Source: Entophlyctis helioformis
Lineage: Eukaryota > Chytridiomycota > Chytridiomycetes > Chytridiales > Chytriomycetaceae
NCBI GenBank assembly: GCA_025526915.1
Contig: JAHLKH010000093.1
Coordinates: 34,102 to 98,101, forward strand
Length of the DNA: 64,000 bases
Reading direction: 5' to 3'
Position 1 is the first letter of the stretch, and each line of letters starts with the position of its first letter. The position numbers and the translations under genes are program-made. The notes beneath the pieces are model-generated. The model saw only the letters and a program-made list of their open reading frames with translations, was not told the origin of the DNA and searched no databases. Positions 32,542 through 44,283 of this stretch are shown piece by piece.

Positions 32542-34269
32542 ATGTCGCCAACGATGCCGCCGGGAGGGCCTGCGCCAGGGCCAAACGGGCTGGCCACGCA
32601 GCCGCTCGACACGCAGCAGGTCAACTGGGGTGAGTCGCCCGCTGCCGTCCATGGCGCGGCATCGCTCGGCCTGTGGACGCCGCCCGTCTGCTGTGCACCG
32701 TCCACAGGCCCCGCTGCGCAGCCCGTGTGCCCCGCCCTTGCTGGCGTTCTGCGCTGCTCGGCTGCGAGCCCGACACCGCTGGCCGACGCTCTCGTCCCGC
32801 CGCACCTGCGCCTGCACCGCCCGCCGACGTCTGACACCCCTGCACCCGCACACGCACCCGCACCCGCACACGCACCTCCCCCGTACACCGTCTGCGCCAA
32901 CAACGGATCCTACGCAGCCTCGGGCAAGAAGCTCATCCTCTACCACACCAACTGGGCCACGTACGGCCGCAAGTTCCAGGTCAAGGACCTGCCCATCCAG
33001 TTCATCTCGGACATCAACTACGCCTTTTTCGACATCAAGCGCGACGACGTGACCGGTGCCTTCATCCCCGTCTCGTCGGACCCGTGGGCCGACACCGACA
33101 AGCGCTGGACCGATCCGCGCGAGTCGGTGCCGCCGCTGGACCCCCACGAGGGCGCCGAGCCGCCCGTCGCAGACGGCTACTCGTTTTCGTATGCCCAGCA
33201 GCAGCAACAACAGCACCAACAACAACAACAGCAGCAGCAGCAGCCGTATATGCAGATGCCACCGCACAGACCGCCCAAGCCGTACTATGGCAATTTCGGG
33301 CAGTTCCGGAACCTCAAGTCGGTGCCGGGCATCCGCTTCAATCTCGGCCTGTCGATCGGCGGATGGACGTTCAGCAAGCACTTTTCCGACGCCATGGCAA
33401 CGCCGGCGTCGCGCAGCGCGTTTATCGGCGCCATCCTGTCGATCCTGGCCGCGCACCCGGGGCTGTTCAACCGCATTGATCTCGACTGGGAACACATCTC
33501 GCCGGGCGGCGCGTCGTATGGCGAGCCGGGCAACAGCCGGCGGCCCGACGACGGCGCCAACTTTGCCGCGTTTCTCGTGGCGCTGCGTGCGGCGCTTGAC
33601 GGCATGCCTGACCCCCCTGGCACTGGTGGCAATGGTGGCAATGGTGGCAGTGTCGGTCGCTCCATCACCATCTCTGCCTGCGTGACGGGCGACCCGGACG
33701 CCATGTCGGCGCTGCCGCTCGACACCATGAGCGAGATCCTCGAGACAATCAATATCATGACCTATGACCACGCGTCGTCGGCATGGGGTCCCGTGCCCGC
33801 CGGCCACCACACGAACCTGTACCCGACGCCCTACGCGCCACGCAGCGTGCACACGACCGTCGACGCCTACCTGGCGCGCGGCGTGCCGCCCCACAAGATT
33901 GTCATTGGCGCCGCCTTCTACTCGAGAGGGTTCAACGACACGAGCGGGCTCGGCCATCCGTCGGCCGGCCTCGTGCCCGACAGGTCGTGGGAAGACGGCG
34001 TGTGCGACTACAAGTCGTTGCCCAGGCCCGGGGCTGTCGAGTACTGGGACGATGCCGCCAAGGCGTCGTACTCGTATGATCCGGCTCGACGTGTGCTCAA
34101 TTCGTACGATACCGTCCAGAGCGTCATGGAGAAATGCAAGTATGTCTGGAACCGTGGGCTTAGGGGCATCATTGTGTGGGAGAGCTCTGGAGATGTGCCC
34201 GTGTCCCATGAACGCAGCTTGGTGGCTGCCCTGTTCAACGGGCTGGCTCGCGACCCCCGCCGTGACTGA
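32542..34269 (+). CDS. GH18 family chitinase without a recognisable signal peptide
   Basis: The ORF is open from the ATG at 32,542 to the stop at 34,269 (575 residues). The GH18 barrel starts near KLILYHTNWATYGRKF and includes FNLGLSIGGWTF, the catalytic DxDxE in FNRIDLDWEH, INIMTYDHASSAWGP and GIIVWESSGD at the end. The family hydrolyses beta-1,4-linked GlcNAc in chitin. A GTGAGT donor at 32,633 and an acceptor before 32,920 could remove the Pro/Ala-rich stretch as an intron, in phase. A run of Gln with few interruptions (about 33,193-33,244) is inserted between early barrel elements. No signal peptide or anchor is seen, so the enzyme may be cytosolic or the true first exon is missing. Confidence 0.82.
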   Translation: MSPTMPPGGPAPGPNGLATQPLDTQQVNWGESPAAVHGAASLGLWTPPVCCAPSTGPAAQPVCPALAGVLRCSAASPTPLADALVPPHLRLHRPPTSDTPAPAHAPAPAHAPPPYTVCANNGSYAASGKKLILYHTNWATYGRKFQVKDLPIQFISDINYAFFDIKRDDVTGAFIPVSSDPWADTDKRWTDPRESVPPLDPHEGAEPPVADGYSFSYAQQQQQQHQQQQQQQQQPYMQMPPHRPPKPYYGNFGQFRNLKSVPGIRFNLGLSIGGWTFSKHFSDAMATPASRSAFIGAILSILAAHPGLFNRIDLDWEHISPGGASYGEPGNSRRPDDGANFAAFLVALRAALDGMPDPPGTGGNGGNGGSVGRSITISACVTGDPDAMSALPLDTMSEILETINIMTYDHASSAWGPVPAGHHTNLYPTPYAPRSVHTTVDAYLARGVPPHKIVIGAAFYSRGFNDTSGLGHPSAGLVPDRSWEDGVCDYKSLPRPGAVEYWDDAAKASYSYDPARRVLNSYDTVQSVMEKCKYVWNRGLRGIIVWESSGDVPVSHERSLVAALFNGLARDPRRD

Positions 34270-34280
34270 TCGGATCGCCG

Positions 34281-34324
34281 TTCTCCTCCTCCTCCTCCTC
34301 CTCCTCTTCTTCTTCTTCTTCCCC
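34281..34324 (+). repeat. CCT/CTT trinucleotide repeat
   Basis: A pyrimidine microsatellite in the tail-to-tail gap between the chitinase and chitin synthase genes. Confidence 0.85.
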
Positions 34325-34531
34325 GTTGTCCGCCCCGCTCGTCCACCAGTCTTGCCTGAATGTATCCAAACGCTTGTCCATCCATCCCATCATGACGACA
34401 CTGCATGTTTTATTGCGTCACACATGGAGTTATTCAATAGTGGTGGTGGTAGTGGTGGTGGTACTAGTAAGAAAAATGAAAAGCATGAGAATCAGACACA
34501 CAGACAGGCACACAGACAGACGTCTGCAGCA

Positions 34532-37500
34532 CTACAGCTCGCCGCTCAGAATGCCGTCGATGCAGCGGTGGATATACTCCTTCTCCGACGACAGGTCGAC
34601 GCCAAAAAAGGTCGACAGCTGCTCGCGCACGCTCTTCTTGGTCACCTTCATGAGATCCGTCGTGGACAGAATGTGCCGGATCTCGTTGAGGATCTCTTGG
34701 TCGGACGGGAAGCCGGGCGTGGGAGTGCGGCGCGCGGCAACAGGGGCCGGCGGCACCGCAACGAGCGACCGGTTCGCCGCGTCCATGCCCGGCCCTCCCA
34801 TGGGCATCGTGGGCTGCATCTGCTGCTGGTGAAAGGCCGCGCGGTTGGCGCCGAATGCAGAGCCCGTGACCGATCCAGGACCGCCGTACGCCGAGCCTCC
34901 CGAGCCGCCGTAATTGGACTCGGAGTACGCGGTGTAGGCTCCGCCCGCGGTCGGCCGCAGGTGCACAGACTTGTACGTGTTGCCAGACACGTACGAAGAG
35001 ACAGAGTGCGCATCGTCGTGCTCGGAAGACGCCGGCTTGCGCTGCGCCTCGTAGTCGGCCCACTTCATGAGCGGCACAGAGTCGGGGTCGAACCACTCAA
35101 TCTCGCTGATGGGCTTCTCGACCGGCTTGCCCTCGTCGAGCACCGTGCGCGTGTTGCCCCACGAGAAATCGTCAAAGTGCCAGAACGAGTACAGCGGGAT
35201 GTAGAACGAGAAGAGCGGGATCGCGAGCATGTACATGACCATCCATCCAATGTGCTGCCACTCGGTGCGGAGCAAGAACACAACGACCTGGAAGCCGTAC
35301 ACACAGGCAATCATGATCATCGAAATGACGGGGAAGTTGGTCGTCTGGTCGGTAAACACCAAGTAGAGAAGGTATCCGACGTAGATGAGCGCCGAGGGCT
35401 GGATAAAGGTCGCAAGCAGGTCGATAAACACCACAAAGCGCATGGACAGACAGCAGAAGCCGCAGAGCTCCTTGAGCTTGAGCAGCTCAAACAGGTTGTG
35501 CACGGTCGAGTTGATCCAGCGACGGCGCTGCGAGAGAAGCACGGACCATTGCTCGGGTGCATACGTCTCGCACTTGGCATCGGGCGTGAACGTGGTCTTC
35601 ATGGCAGGGAAGTGCTTGAGCAGCAGCGTCGTCAGGTATCGATCCTCGCCGAGATGCAGCAGGTTCTTGAGGTGCAGCGTGTCGACCGTGTTCTCCGAGT
35701 AGTCCACGAGGACACCAGGCGCAACCAGGATGGGAACGTTCTTGGGAGAGCGGATACGGTAGATGGAGAAACATCCCGGCAGACAAGTGACGGAGCCAAA
35801 GAGCGACTCGAATGCCTTGGCGAGGTGGTGCGAGATAAAGTACTCGTACACCTGGATCATGCTGGTGTAGCTCTTGCGTTCGTTGGCAATGTTGGTCTCG
35901 CCACAGGCACCCATGATGCGGCCGTCGCGAGTCATGTGCGTGACGAGGTAGTTGAGCGAGTCCGTGTGCACTTGCGTGTCGGCGTCCACCATGAAGACAA
36001 ACTCGTAAAACGCCGGGTCGACACCAATGACGTTTTTCATGTGGTGGTAGATCTCGAGGTCGAGCGGGCACATGGCCAGGTTGAAGTGAACGCGGTTGAG
36101 GAAGCGCATGAGGATGAGCTGCGAGTCGCGCTTGCCACGGTTGCCGGGCTTGGTTCGCTCCGACGGCTTGCCGACCTTGACAATCACAATGAATGGCACC
36201 GTGTGGCCGTTGATCTCGTACAGTCCAGAGTAAACCTTGGCCATGTTGAGCTGCGCGTTACCCTCACCGAGCGACTGGAATGCAAGCGAGTCGGGGTCGA
36301 CCGAGGGATCCACGCCCAAAATGTCCAGCACAATGCGCGGCGTGGGGCGGTCGTTTCCAGAACCAATAATCATGCCTGGGTAGAGTTGATCGTCAGTACG
36401 ATAGCCAGCCAATGGATACGATGCCAGCTTGGCAAGACGAATAAAGCAGACAGGTGCATACCATCACAGATGATGAACAGGAGCTTGTGCTTGTCGTCGT
36501 ATCCAAGGTTGGAGAGCGAGTCGATGGTGCGGCGCAGAGACACTTCGCCTTCCGTGTAACAAGGCACTTGGCAAATGACAAACTTGTCAGAGTCTTCGGG
36601 CTGGCGCTTGCCAGGGAACTGCAAAGCGGCCAAGAACTTGAAGCCAATGACAGCAACGAGAATAGCCGAGGCACCGAGCAGGATATAGTTGGGAACAACA
36701 CACTGGATATCCTGGCGGTGATCCACCTTGCCGACGTAAAAGAGGCCGTTGAGACACGCCATGACACGCTGGTGCTGGCCCGGATCGCGCGATCTGAGGA
36801 ACTCGAACAGAGGCGTCGAGTCTACACCGGCGGTTGCGGCATTGCGGTCGGTGACGTTCTTGAAGTACTCGCCGAGGAAGAAACTGTTGATCTGCGACGG
36901 ATTCAAGCCGGGGTTGTAGAAAGGCGTGACTTCGTAGATGGAGTCGTAGAGGGTCAAGAAACGGCGTCTGCCTTCCATGGCAAGCGAATGGTGCCCTTGT
37001 CCCAGACGACGTCGCCCTTGCGGTTGGGGCGAAGCGTGGCGAAAAAGTCCTTGCCCGTGTGCGGGTACCACTTGGAGTCGGTGGCAATGGGCTCGCGCAG
37101 TTGGAATCCAGGAGGCTTGACAAAGTTGGGGCAGTACGTCCCCCAGGCATCGTTGGAGTCGCGGGGGAACATGATGGACGTGTCCTGGCCAAGCACACGC
37201 GTCTCCCAGTACTTGATGCTGGCACTCTGTTGGTCCATGTAGGTCGACACGTGGTTCTCGACGATCTTGGGGATGTAGTAGTACGAGCCGTACATGTAGA
37301 TGGACGCCTTGGGGCCTTGGGTAAAGAAGGCGCTGATCTCACCGGGCGACATCTCGTTCTTCTTGGGGCAGAGGACGAGACCGAGGCCGACAATGAAGAA
37401 CAGGATGGACGCGTTCATGAGGAAGATGAGGAAGCAGAGCGCAACCTTTTCGCGCCAGGCGATCTGGCGGCTCCAGTCGCGCATGCGTCCGCAGATGGAG

Positions 37501-40500
37501 AGGAACGGCGGGATGCAGCAAAAGGTTGTGCCCCAAGCGAGCGACAGCCAGCAGCAGCGCGAGCGCGACATGGGCTTCTTTACGACAGGCGGCGGCGTCT
37601 TCTTTGGCTTCATGTTGCCCATCTCGACATCGTCCGTAGCACCACCGCTGCGCGCGGCTGCGATCCGCGGTCCGCCAGTGACGTTTTTGGACACGTCGCC
37701 AGCATACTCAAACTCGGAGTCGTAGTGGCTCGCATTGTCACTTTCGGCAGCGACCGAGTCGAGCGAGAGCGACGTGCGGAACGACTGGGTGCCGATCTGG
37801 TCAAAGTTGGAAGAGAACATGCCGTCGACGGCTGCGTTGACTGCAGGGTTGCTCATGCTGCGCGTGGCGTCGCCAAGAGGCGTGTTGGTTCCCGAGACGC
37901 GAGGCGTGCTCCCATTGGTCGCGGCCATACCAGAGGCGGCGGCGGCGGCCTTGCGTTCGGCATCCTGGGTTTCCTTGACGCGCAGCTTGTCCTCGAGCCA
38001 CTTCCACGACGTCTCGCTGAGGAAGATGCTCGTGTTGCCAATCAGAGCGTCGGACTTTGTCCAGTTACGGTAGCGGTACAGCGACTCGCAGGCAGCCTTG
38101 GGATCGCGCTCCCACATGGACACAACCGACTTGTACCTTGCGACAAAGTCTGCGTGCGACTGGATGGACGTGTACAGACTGGCGGGGTTGGCAGCAAAGT
38201 CGGCCAGGTGGAAGTTGGCGACCTGGCGCTCAACAACGCGTTCGTCGACCTTGCTTCCCGCAGCGCCGTCAGACGTCTTGATGTGGAAGATGAACCACGC
38301 CTGAGACTCGGCAATGGTGTCGATGATCTCGGACATGGAGCTGCGGAACTGGAAACGCACAAAGTCGGGCAAAGGCACAAGTCAGCAAGGTGGTCGTGGG
38401 GTGTGCACTAGATCTAAAGAGCCAGGGCAACAACAAGGCGACATACCGCGTGGCCGACAGTGACAGACACATCGAGGGACTCGTCCTCGTCGTCGGAGCT
38501 CTTGAGCGTCTTCTTGCGGCGCAACGAAGGGAAGCGGCCCTTGTTGTTGGCAGAAACGACAGTCTGGCCGTCGCGCGCCGAAGTGCGCGTGTTGATGAGC
38601 TTGCTTGAGAAGATGGTGCGCAGAAACACGTTCGAGGTGCCTGGCTGCTCGGGGCTGCCGCGAATGAGCGTGACAAAGTCGGACTGGAGCACATCGCTGT
38701 CCTGGTCGCGGAAGCCGCGGACGTCGTACTCGACATTGCCGCCAAAGTGCTTGACGCCAAAGGCGTGCGACATCTTCTTGGAGCTGCTCGAGACCATGTA
38801 GGCCGAGTCGTGGTGCACCTCGTAGATCTTGGCAGCAATGGCCTCGTCGGTCGTGGGACGGACGGTGTGGCTGTCGATGATGGGAATGACGCCTGTGCGA
38901 GGGCCGGCCAGCATGCTTAGAATGCCGTTGTTGCTGGGCACGTTGACGGGGAAGGGGATGTCTTGGGCCACAAAAGCGTCGCGCGGGACCGTGAAGATCT
39001 CCGTGGCGGCGTGGGCAAGCAGCTGCTCGTTGGCGTAGTTGGCGAGCAGGCGGTGGAAGTTGTTGTCGGCCATGTCAGCTCCGCCCATGCCAGGCGCATC
39101 GAGGAGCGACACAAAGTTGGACCAGTCCGTCTCTGGCTGGCACAGACGCTGGTTGATCTGCTCGACGATCCAGCCAAAAGCAACGCCGTAGAGAGCGTGT
39201 GCAAAGGCATCGCGTTGACGTGCAGCGCCACTTGCGTCGAGGAGGGCGGCGACCACGTCCTTGCCAATGTAGCGCGATCGCGAGGTCAGGATCGTCTGTA
39301 AAGCCGCCGCGGGGATGCCGAGCATGTCGGCGACCATCTGCAGCTGGGGCATGTTGCGGACGGTGCACGTCTCGCCCTCCTTGATCGTGTCGGCAAACAT
39401 GATGTTGCCGAGATGGAGGATGGCAGCGAGCAGCTGCCAGAGCTGCGTCTGCTGGCGACGGCCGACGCCGAGGGCCTTGAGGTTCTCGCGGATCTCGTCA
39501 AAGGCAGGCGCACCCTTGCCCTGCGCGCTCGAGGGGGTGCGCATGCGGGTGTTGTTGAGGAAACGGAAGTGGGCAGCGTCGGACAGGTGCCACTGGACAC
39601 GCTCGTCATGGGAGGCACCGTCGAGCAGCAGATAGAAGATGTGGAACGAGTGGCCGCCGTCGGCCGGGCCCGACACGCGGCCCTTTTCGATGAGCGTCTC
39701 GATGAGCTTCATGCCGACCATGCGGCCGGCGGGGTCAAACTGGAGCTCCGAGTAGCGGACGAAGCAGGTGGCGCTTGGGTTGGACGGGGTCGTGGCGCTG
39801 CCAAAGGCGGAGAGGACCGAGTCGACCTTGAGGATGTTTGACTGCATCTTTGTCTTTTTCTTTGAGGCCTTGCTGAGGTCGCACAGGCAGCGCATGGCCA
39901 TGTGGTGGGACTCTGACTTGCCCGAGCCCGACTCGCCGCTGTGGAGGGGATGGCGTCATTTGCAGGTGCGAGCGGGGGTGGCCGAGGTGGCACCGCACGC
40001 AAGCCAGGGGCGAGATCGGGAGGTGCACACACGATGCGGGGTGGCGTGGCGTGCAAGCACAGCAGCGCACAGCAGGTGGCCGCAAATGGCCGCAGATGGC
40101 GGCAGGTGGCCGCAGGTGCCATTGAAGGAGATGCGGAACAAAGCAGCGGGACGGGGGACAAACAAACAGACAAGGCGTGAGACAGCCAGACAGACAGCCA
40201 GACAGCCAGACAGCCAGACAGCCAGGGCAGGGCAGGGCAGGGCAGGGCAGGGGAATGCACAATCCATGGCGGCAGATGGAGGGCGTGAGACAAGTGACAG
40301 GGCGTGAGACAGGGCAGCGTGAGACAGGGCGTGAGACAAGAGACACCAGCGTGAGCCAAGAGACAGCAGCGAGAGACACGGCAACGACGTACATGAGCAC
40401 AATGGCCTGATCCAGCTTCTGGCGGGCCATGTGGGTGTAGGCCGAGGCGGCCACGCCAAACACGTGCGGCGGCTGCACCGTGGCCTTTGCATTGGGGTTG

Positions 40501-40934
40501 GTGGTTGTGGGCAGCGCCTTGGCCGTCTCGGCGTAGTCCTTGGAAGCAGCGTCGGAGCACTTTGCGAGCGCGCGGGGCGGCCGCACGGCGACGAGCGAGC
40601 GATGGCCGACGCGAGTGTACGGCTCCTCCTTGGCCAGGCGCAGCAGCAGGTTGGCTGCGACGACGGCGGGGGACAGCGACGCGGGCTCGCTGGTGCTGGC
40701 TCTGCTGGTGCTGTTCCTGTTGTTGCTGTTGTTGCTGTTGTCGTTGTTGCCCAGCGAGACTCTTGTCGGCGATGCCCTTGACGACAGCGGCGTCGACCGG
40801 CCGCCAGCACCGGCTGCAGGCGCAGCGTCGGGCAGCAGCGCAAAGAGGTCGTCGACGGGCTCGAAGCCGTCGGGCACCGGCCCGCTGCCCGCGACGGCAG
40901 GGGCGTAGATGTTGGCACGGCCAGGGCGGACCAT
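34532..40934 (-). CDS. Chitin synthase with N-terminal myosin-like motor and C-terminal DEK domain
   Basis: Four exons (40934-40393, 39938-38447, 38348-36462, 36375-34532) encode about 1,921 residues. The motor region shows the P-loop GESGSGKSE and HLGNIMFAD, but its switch I ([10 protein letters not shown]) and switch II (LLDAPGMGG) are degenerate. Two membrane helices follow (about 37,590-37,370), then a cytochrome b5-like segment. The catalytic domain has [21 protein letters not shown] and QRRRWINST. Several helices and a DEK C-terminal module ([13 protein letters not shown]) close the protein. The class V/VII arrangement is fungal; the enzyme polymerises UDP-GlcNAc into chitin at the plasma membrane. 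The 454-nt first intron is full of short repeats. One T appears missing near 36,956, where the frame breaks at AVS/LTLYDS. Confidence 0.9.
40185..40250 (+). repeat. AGCC/GACA and GGCA-type repeats in chitin synthase intron 1
   Basis: Short tandem units (GACAGCCA, then GGCAG) fill part of intron 39,939-40,392. Confidence 0.8.
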
Positions 40935-41500
40935 TGCTGTGCGAGAGGGAGAGCGAGTGTGTGCGAGTGTGTGCGAGTGCGAGGGAGAGAGTGTGAGCGA
41001 GCGTGTGTTGGCAAGCGAAACAGCCAGATGCACACGGCTCGTTGTTGGGCAGACGGGAAAGACGCGGCGGTGCGGGTTGCCAGCAAGTGGCGGTGCGCGT
41101 CTGCGGGGCTGTTTGTTTGTTGCCGGACGGTTTGTTGTCGGGGTTGGCCGGGCGAGCCTGGCGGTGCTGGTCTGTTTGTTTGTCTGTTTGTTGTCTGTCT
41201 GTTGCCTGGCTGTTGTCTGGAGCCTGCTGGCCGTGGATCTGGCCGTGGATCTGTGGCGTGTGTGCACAGCTGTGGATCTACTGGCTGGCCGTCTGTGGAT
41301 CTGCTGGCTGGCTGGCGGGCTGCCGTGCACAATGGCACGCGTGCGACCCAAACACAAACAGACGGGCTGTCTGCAATGCCTGCCATGCCATGCCATGCCA
41401 TGCGATGCCATGCCATGCCATGCCTGCACAGCTGCCAGCCCAGCCCATGCCATGAACGCCATGAACGCCGCCGACCGACCACCGCGCTTCCCGCCGCGCC
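40935..41500. other. Divergent promoter region with TGCCA repeats
   Basis: About 570 bases between the chitin synthase and BRAP2-like genes. They contain GTGTGC-rich sequence near the chitin synthase start and eight to nine ATGCC/TGCCA units at about 41,386-41,426. No gene is supported here, although a long frame runs through it. Confidence 0.5.
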
Positions 41501-44192
41501 ATGCATCTGTACTCGATCCGCATTCAACTCTTTCCTCGCCCGAACCACCACAGCAACAACCACAGCAGCACAACCACCACCAAGCCCGCGCCCGGCCCGT
41601 GCCCGACCTCTTCTCGCTCTCCTCCAGCGCGCTCTCTGCGCCTCGCTGCACAACCGCGCTCGCTCCCGCCGCCGGCTGCCCCCCGACTTGGCCACAACCC
41701 GCCTCGCCAACTTTCCGCTCCTCAAGCCCTCCGGTGCCTCCAGTGCTGCTGCAACGACCCCCGCCGCTGCCGCCGCTGCCGCCTCTTCCGCCTCTTCCGA
41801 CACTGCTGCTGCTGCTGCTGCTGCTGCTGCTACTGCCGCGGGCAGACCCCTGGACTGGAGACTCGGCAGCATCGCCATCTTCTGGTACGACTTTGACGAC
41901 AGTGACAACGGTGACAACGACAACAACCCTGCGCCATCGTTTGGCCCTTCTGCACAACGCTCCATGAACGAAGCCAGCGTGCACACGGACGAGCCGTCCG
42001 ACAGCCACGAGAATGCTGCCCACAGCAACAGCCCCAATGGCAGCAGCAATGCCAGCAGCCCGCCCACGGCTGCCTCTGCTCCCTTTCCTCGCGTTCTGAC
42101 CAGCGGCGTGTTTGTGCCAACAGACGCGAACCAGGGCTTCCACGCCGGCGTCCTGCATCTGTATCGCAGCCGCTCCGAAGTCTCTGATCACCTCGCGTCT
42201 GCGGCTGCCATCGCCAGTCAGCACACTAACGCCACAGCCGGATCTGCTGCCACACCTGCAACCGCACTCCAACCAGACGCCTCTTCGCTCCTCGGCACGA
42301 TCGTCGCCGTTCTTGCCGTCCCTCTCCACGTCACACCTCAGGACTTTCTCAAGCTCATGGGGGCTGCTCGCAAGTCCATGACGCATCTCCGCATCATCCG
42401 CGACTCGCTGCCAAACAGATTCATTATGCTTCTCAAGTTCAAGTCGTCCAAAGCAGCGTATCGCTTCTACTCGGACTACAACGGCCGGCCATTCAACTCG
42501 TTCGAGCCAGAGGTCTGCCATGTCGTCTTTGTCAAGTCGGTCGAGTTTGACTCGTCTGCTGTGCCGCCATACGCGTTCCCGCCGGCCTACGACGGCCCCG
42601 CCACCGCGTTCTTCCCTGAGCGGCAGCCTGGCTGGCGTCAGCAACACGCCCATCAGCAAGACGCCTCCGAATCTGGAGCAGCTCCCACATCGCAGCCACT
42701 ACTGGAACTGCCGACATGCCCAGTGTGTCTGGAGCGCATGGATGCATCGGCGACCGGCCTCCTCACGATCGTCTGTCACCACACCTTCCACTGCAGCTGC
42801 ATCATGAAGTGGGGGGACTCGACATGTCCCGTCTGCCGATACTCGTCATCGCGCGACGACCCGCCACAAGCTGCATCTTCATCGTCCGCTTCTCAGACAC
42901 CTACATCGCTGGCACCTTCTGGACAGCCAGACGGCAATGCCTGCTTCGAGTGCGCTTCGCAACGGAACCTGTGGATCTGTCTCATTTGTGGCAACATTGG
43001 GTGCGGGCGGTACGTCCAGGGACACGCACATAAGCATTTCACAGACACGAGCCATGTGTACTCGCTCGAGCTAGAGACGCAGCGTGTCTGGGACTATGCT
43101 GGCGACGGGTATGTGCACCGTATCATCCAAAACAAGGCCGATGGCAAGTTGGTCGAGCTTCCGCCGCCGCTCACTGGACCGTCCAGCAGCAACGCCAACG
43201 GCATGGCTGGTGGCGGCATGGCGTCCAGCGGCCATGCACGGCACTTTTCAGACGGCGGCGCGCGGGGCGGAGATGGCTTCTCCAGAAGCCATAGGAGCAG
43301 CAGCAACGATGTCGGATTTGCCAGCCGTGGCAATGGAGTTGGCAAGGATGACTCTCGCCACAAGGCGGATGGCGATCCTGATTCAGGATCTGGGCTCCGC
43401 TACTCCTCGGCACCGGGATATGCCGAGTCGTCGTCTGCGGCCGGATTCTCATTGTCGTCGTCATCGTCGTCATCTGCGGCACAGCAGCAGTACCTCCGCC
43501 CTCGGCGCGTCATGGGCCTGGACACGCTTGACCCGAATTCGGGCATCACCGAGCACGATGCGGCCATTGCTGAAAAGGTCGATCTCCTCGGCACGCAGTA
43601 TGCACATCTTATCGCCTCGCAGCTTGACACGCAACGCAAATGGTACGAGGGCCAAATGTCCAAAGTCGAGGTGCTGGCCGCGGAGCATGTGTCTCTCCTG
43701 GACGCGCATCTGTCGGCCGCCCGCAGCGATGTCTGCAACCTGTCTGCTGAACGTGATGCGCTCAAGGCCGAGCTGGACAAGGCCGACCGCGAGCGGAAAG
43801 CGACGGCCAAGCGCATCGACAAACTGGCTGAGCGAGTCGACAGCCTGCATCGGCAGGTGCAGGAAGAGCGCGCGATGAGCACGGGGTTACTTGATCAGCG
43901 TGCACAATGGCTGCGGGATGTCGCCGAGCGGGACGCGCGGCTTGCTGCCAAGGATGCCGAGATTGCGGAGCTCACGGAGCAGGTGCGCGACCTCATGTTC
44001 TTTGTGGAGACACAGCAGAAGCTGCAGGCCGATCAGCAGCTGAGTGATGAGTTGAGAGAAGCGACAGTGGTCGGCGTTGCTGCAGCGCCACAGACGCCAG
44101 CTGCCGGCAATGGATCTGGATCTGGGCTGGGTCTGGGACTGGGTCGCATCGGCGCAAGGGCAAGAAGAGATGAGGTTTGCTTGCTGTTATAA
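41501..44192 (+). CDS. BRAP2/Etp1-like RING E3 ubiquitin ligase
   Basis: The likely start is the ATG at 41,501, encoding MHLYSIRIQLFP, which matches the family N-terminus. The rest is read in another frame from about 41,730, so the frame must change once in between; an undetected intron or an indel is possible. Domains in order: BRAP2 RRM-like domain (DFLKLMGAARKSMTHLRIIRD, RFIMLLKFKSSKAAYRFY), RING-H2 (CPVCLERMD...CHHTFHCSCIMKW...CPVC), UBP-type zinc finger (CFECASQRNLWICLICGNIGCGRY and GHAHKHF), a Ser/Gly-rich linker and a coiled coil of about 150 residues. Family members bind ubiquitin and act in signalling (BRAP2/IMP in animals, Etp1 in yeast). Confidence 0.83.
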
Positions 44193-44283
44193 AGGGCGGT
44201 CGCCGAGTCTGCCTGCCTGCCTGCCGAGATGCGGCGTTCTTACAGGGAGGAACGCCGAATTCCATCTCTGCCATTCACTCTCA

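Noticed and set aside
33764..36559. 931-codon plus-strand frame across chitinase and chitin synthase
   Set aside because: Antisense of the chitin synthase catalytic exons, whose EDRYL and QRRRW motifs are on the minus strand.
40959..41730. Extension of the BRAP2-like frame upstream to 40,959
   Set aside because: The encoded Cys/His/Met-rich sequence follows TGCCA repeats and has no family similarity. The MHLYSIRIQLFP start at 41,501 fits the family.
39735..42659. 974-codon minus-strand frame
   Set aside because: It mixes a chitin synthase intron, a promoter and antisense of the BRAP2-like gene, and contains no domain beyond short shadows.
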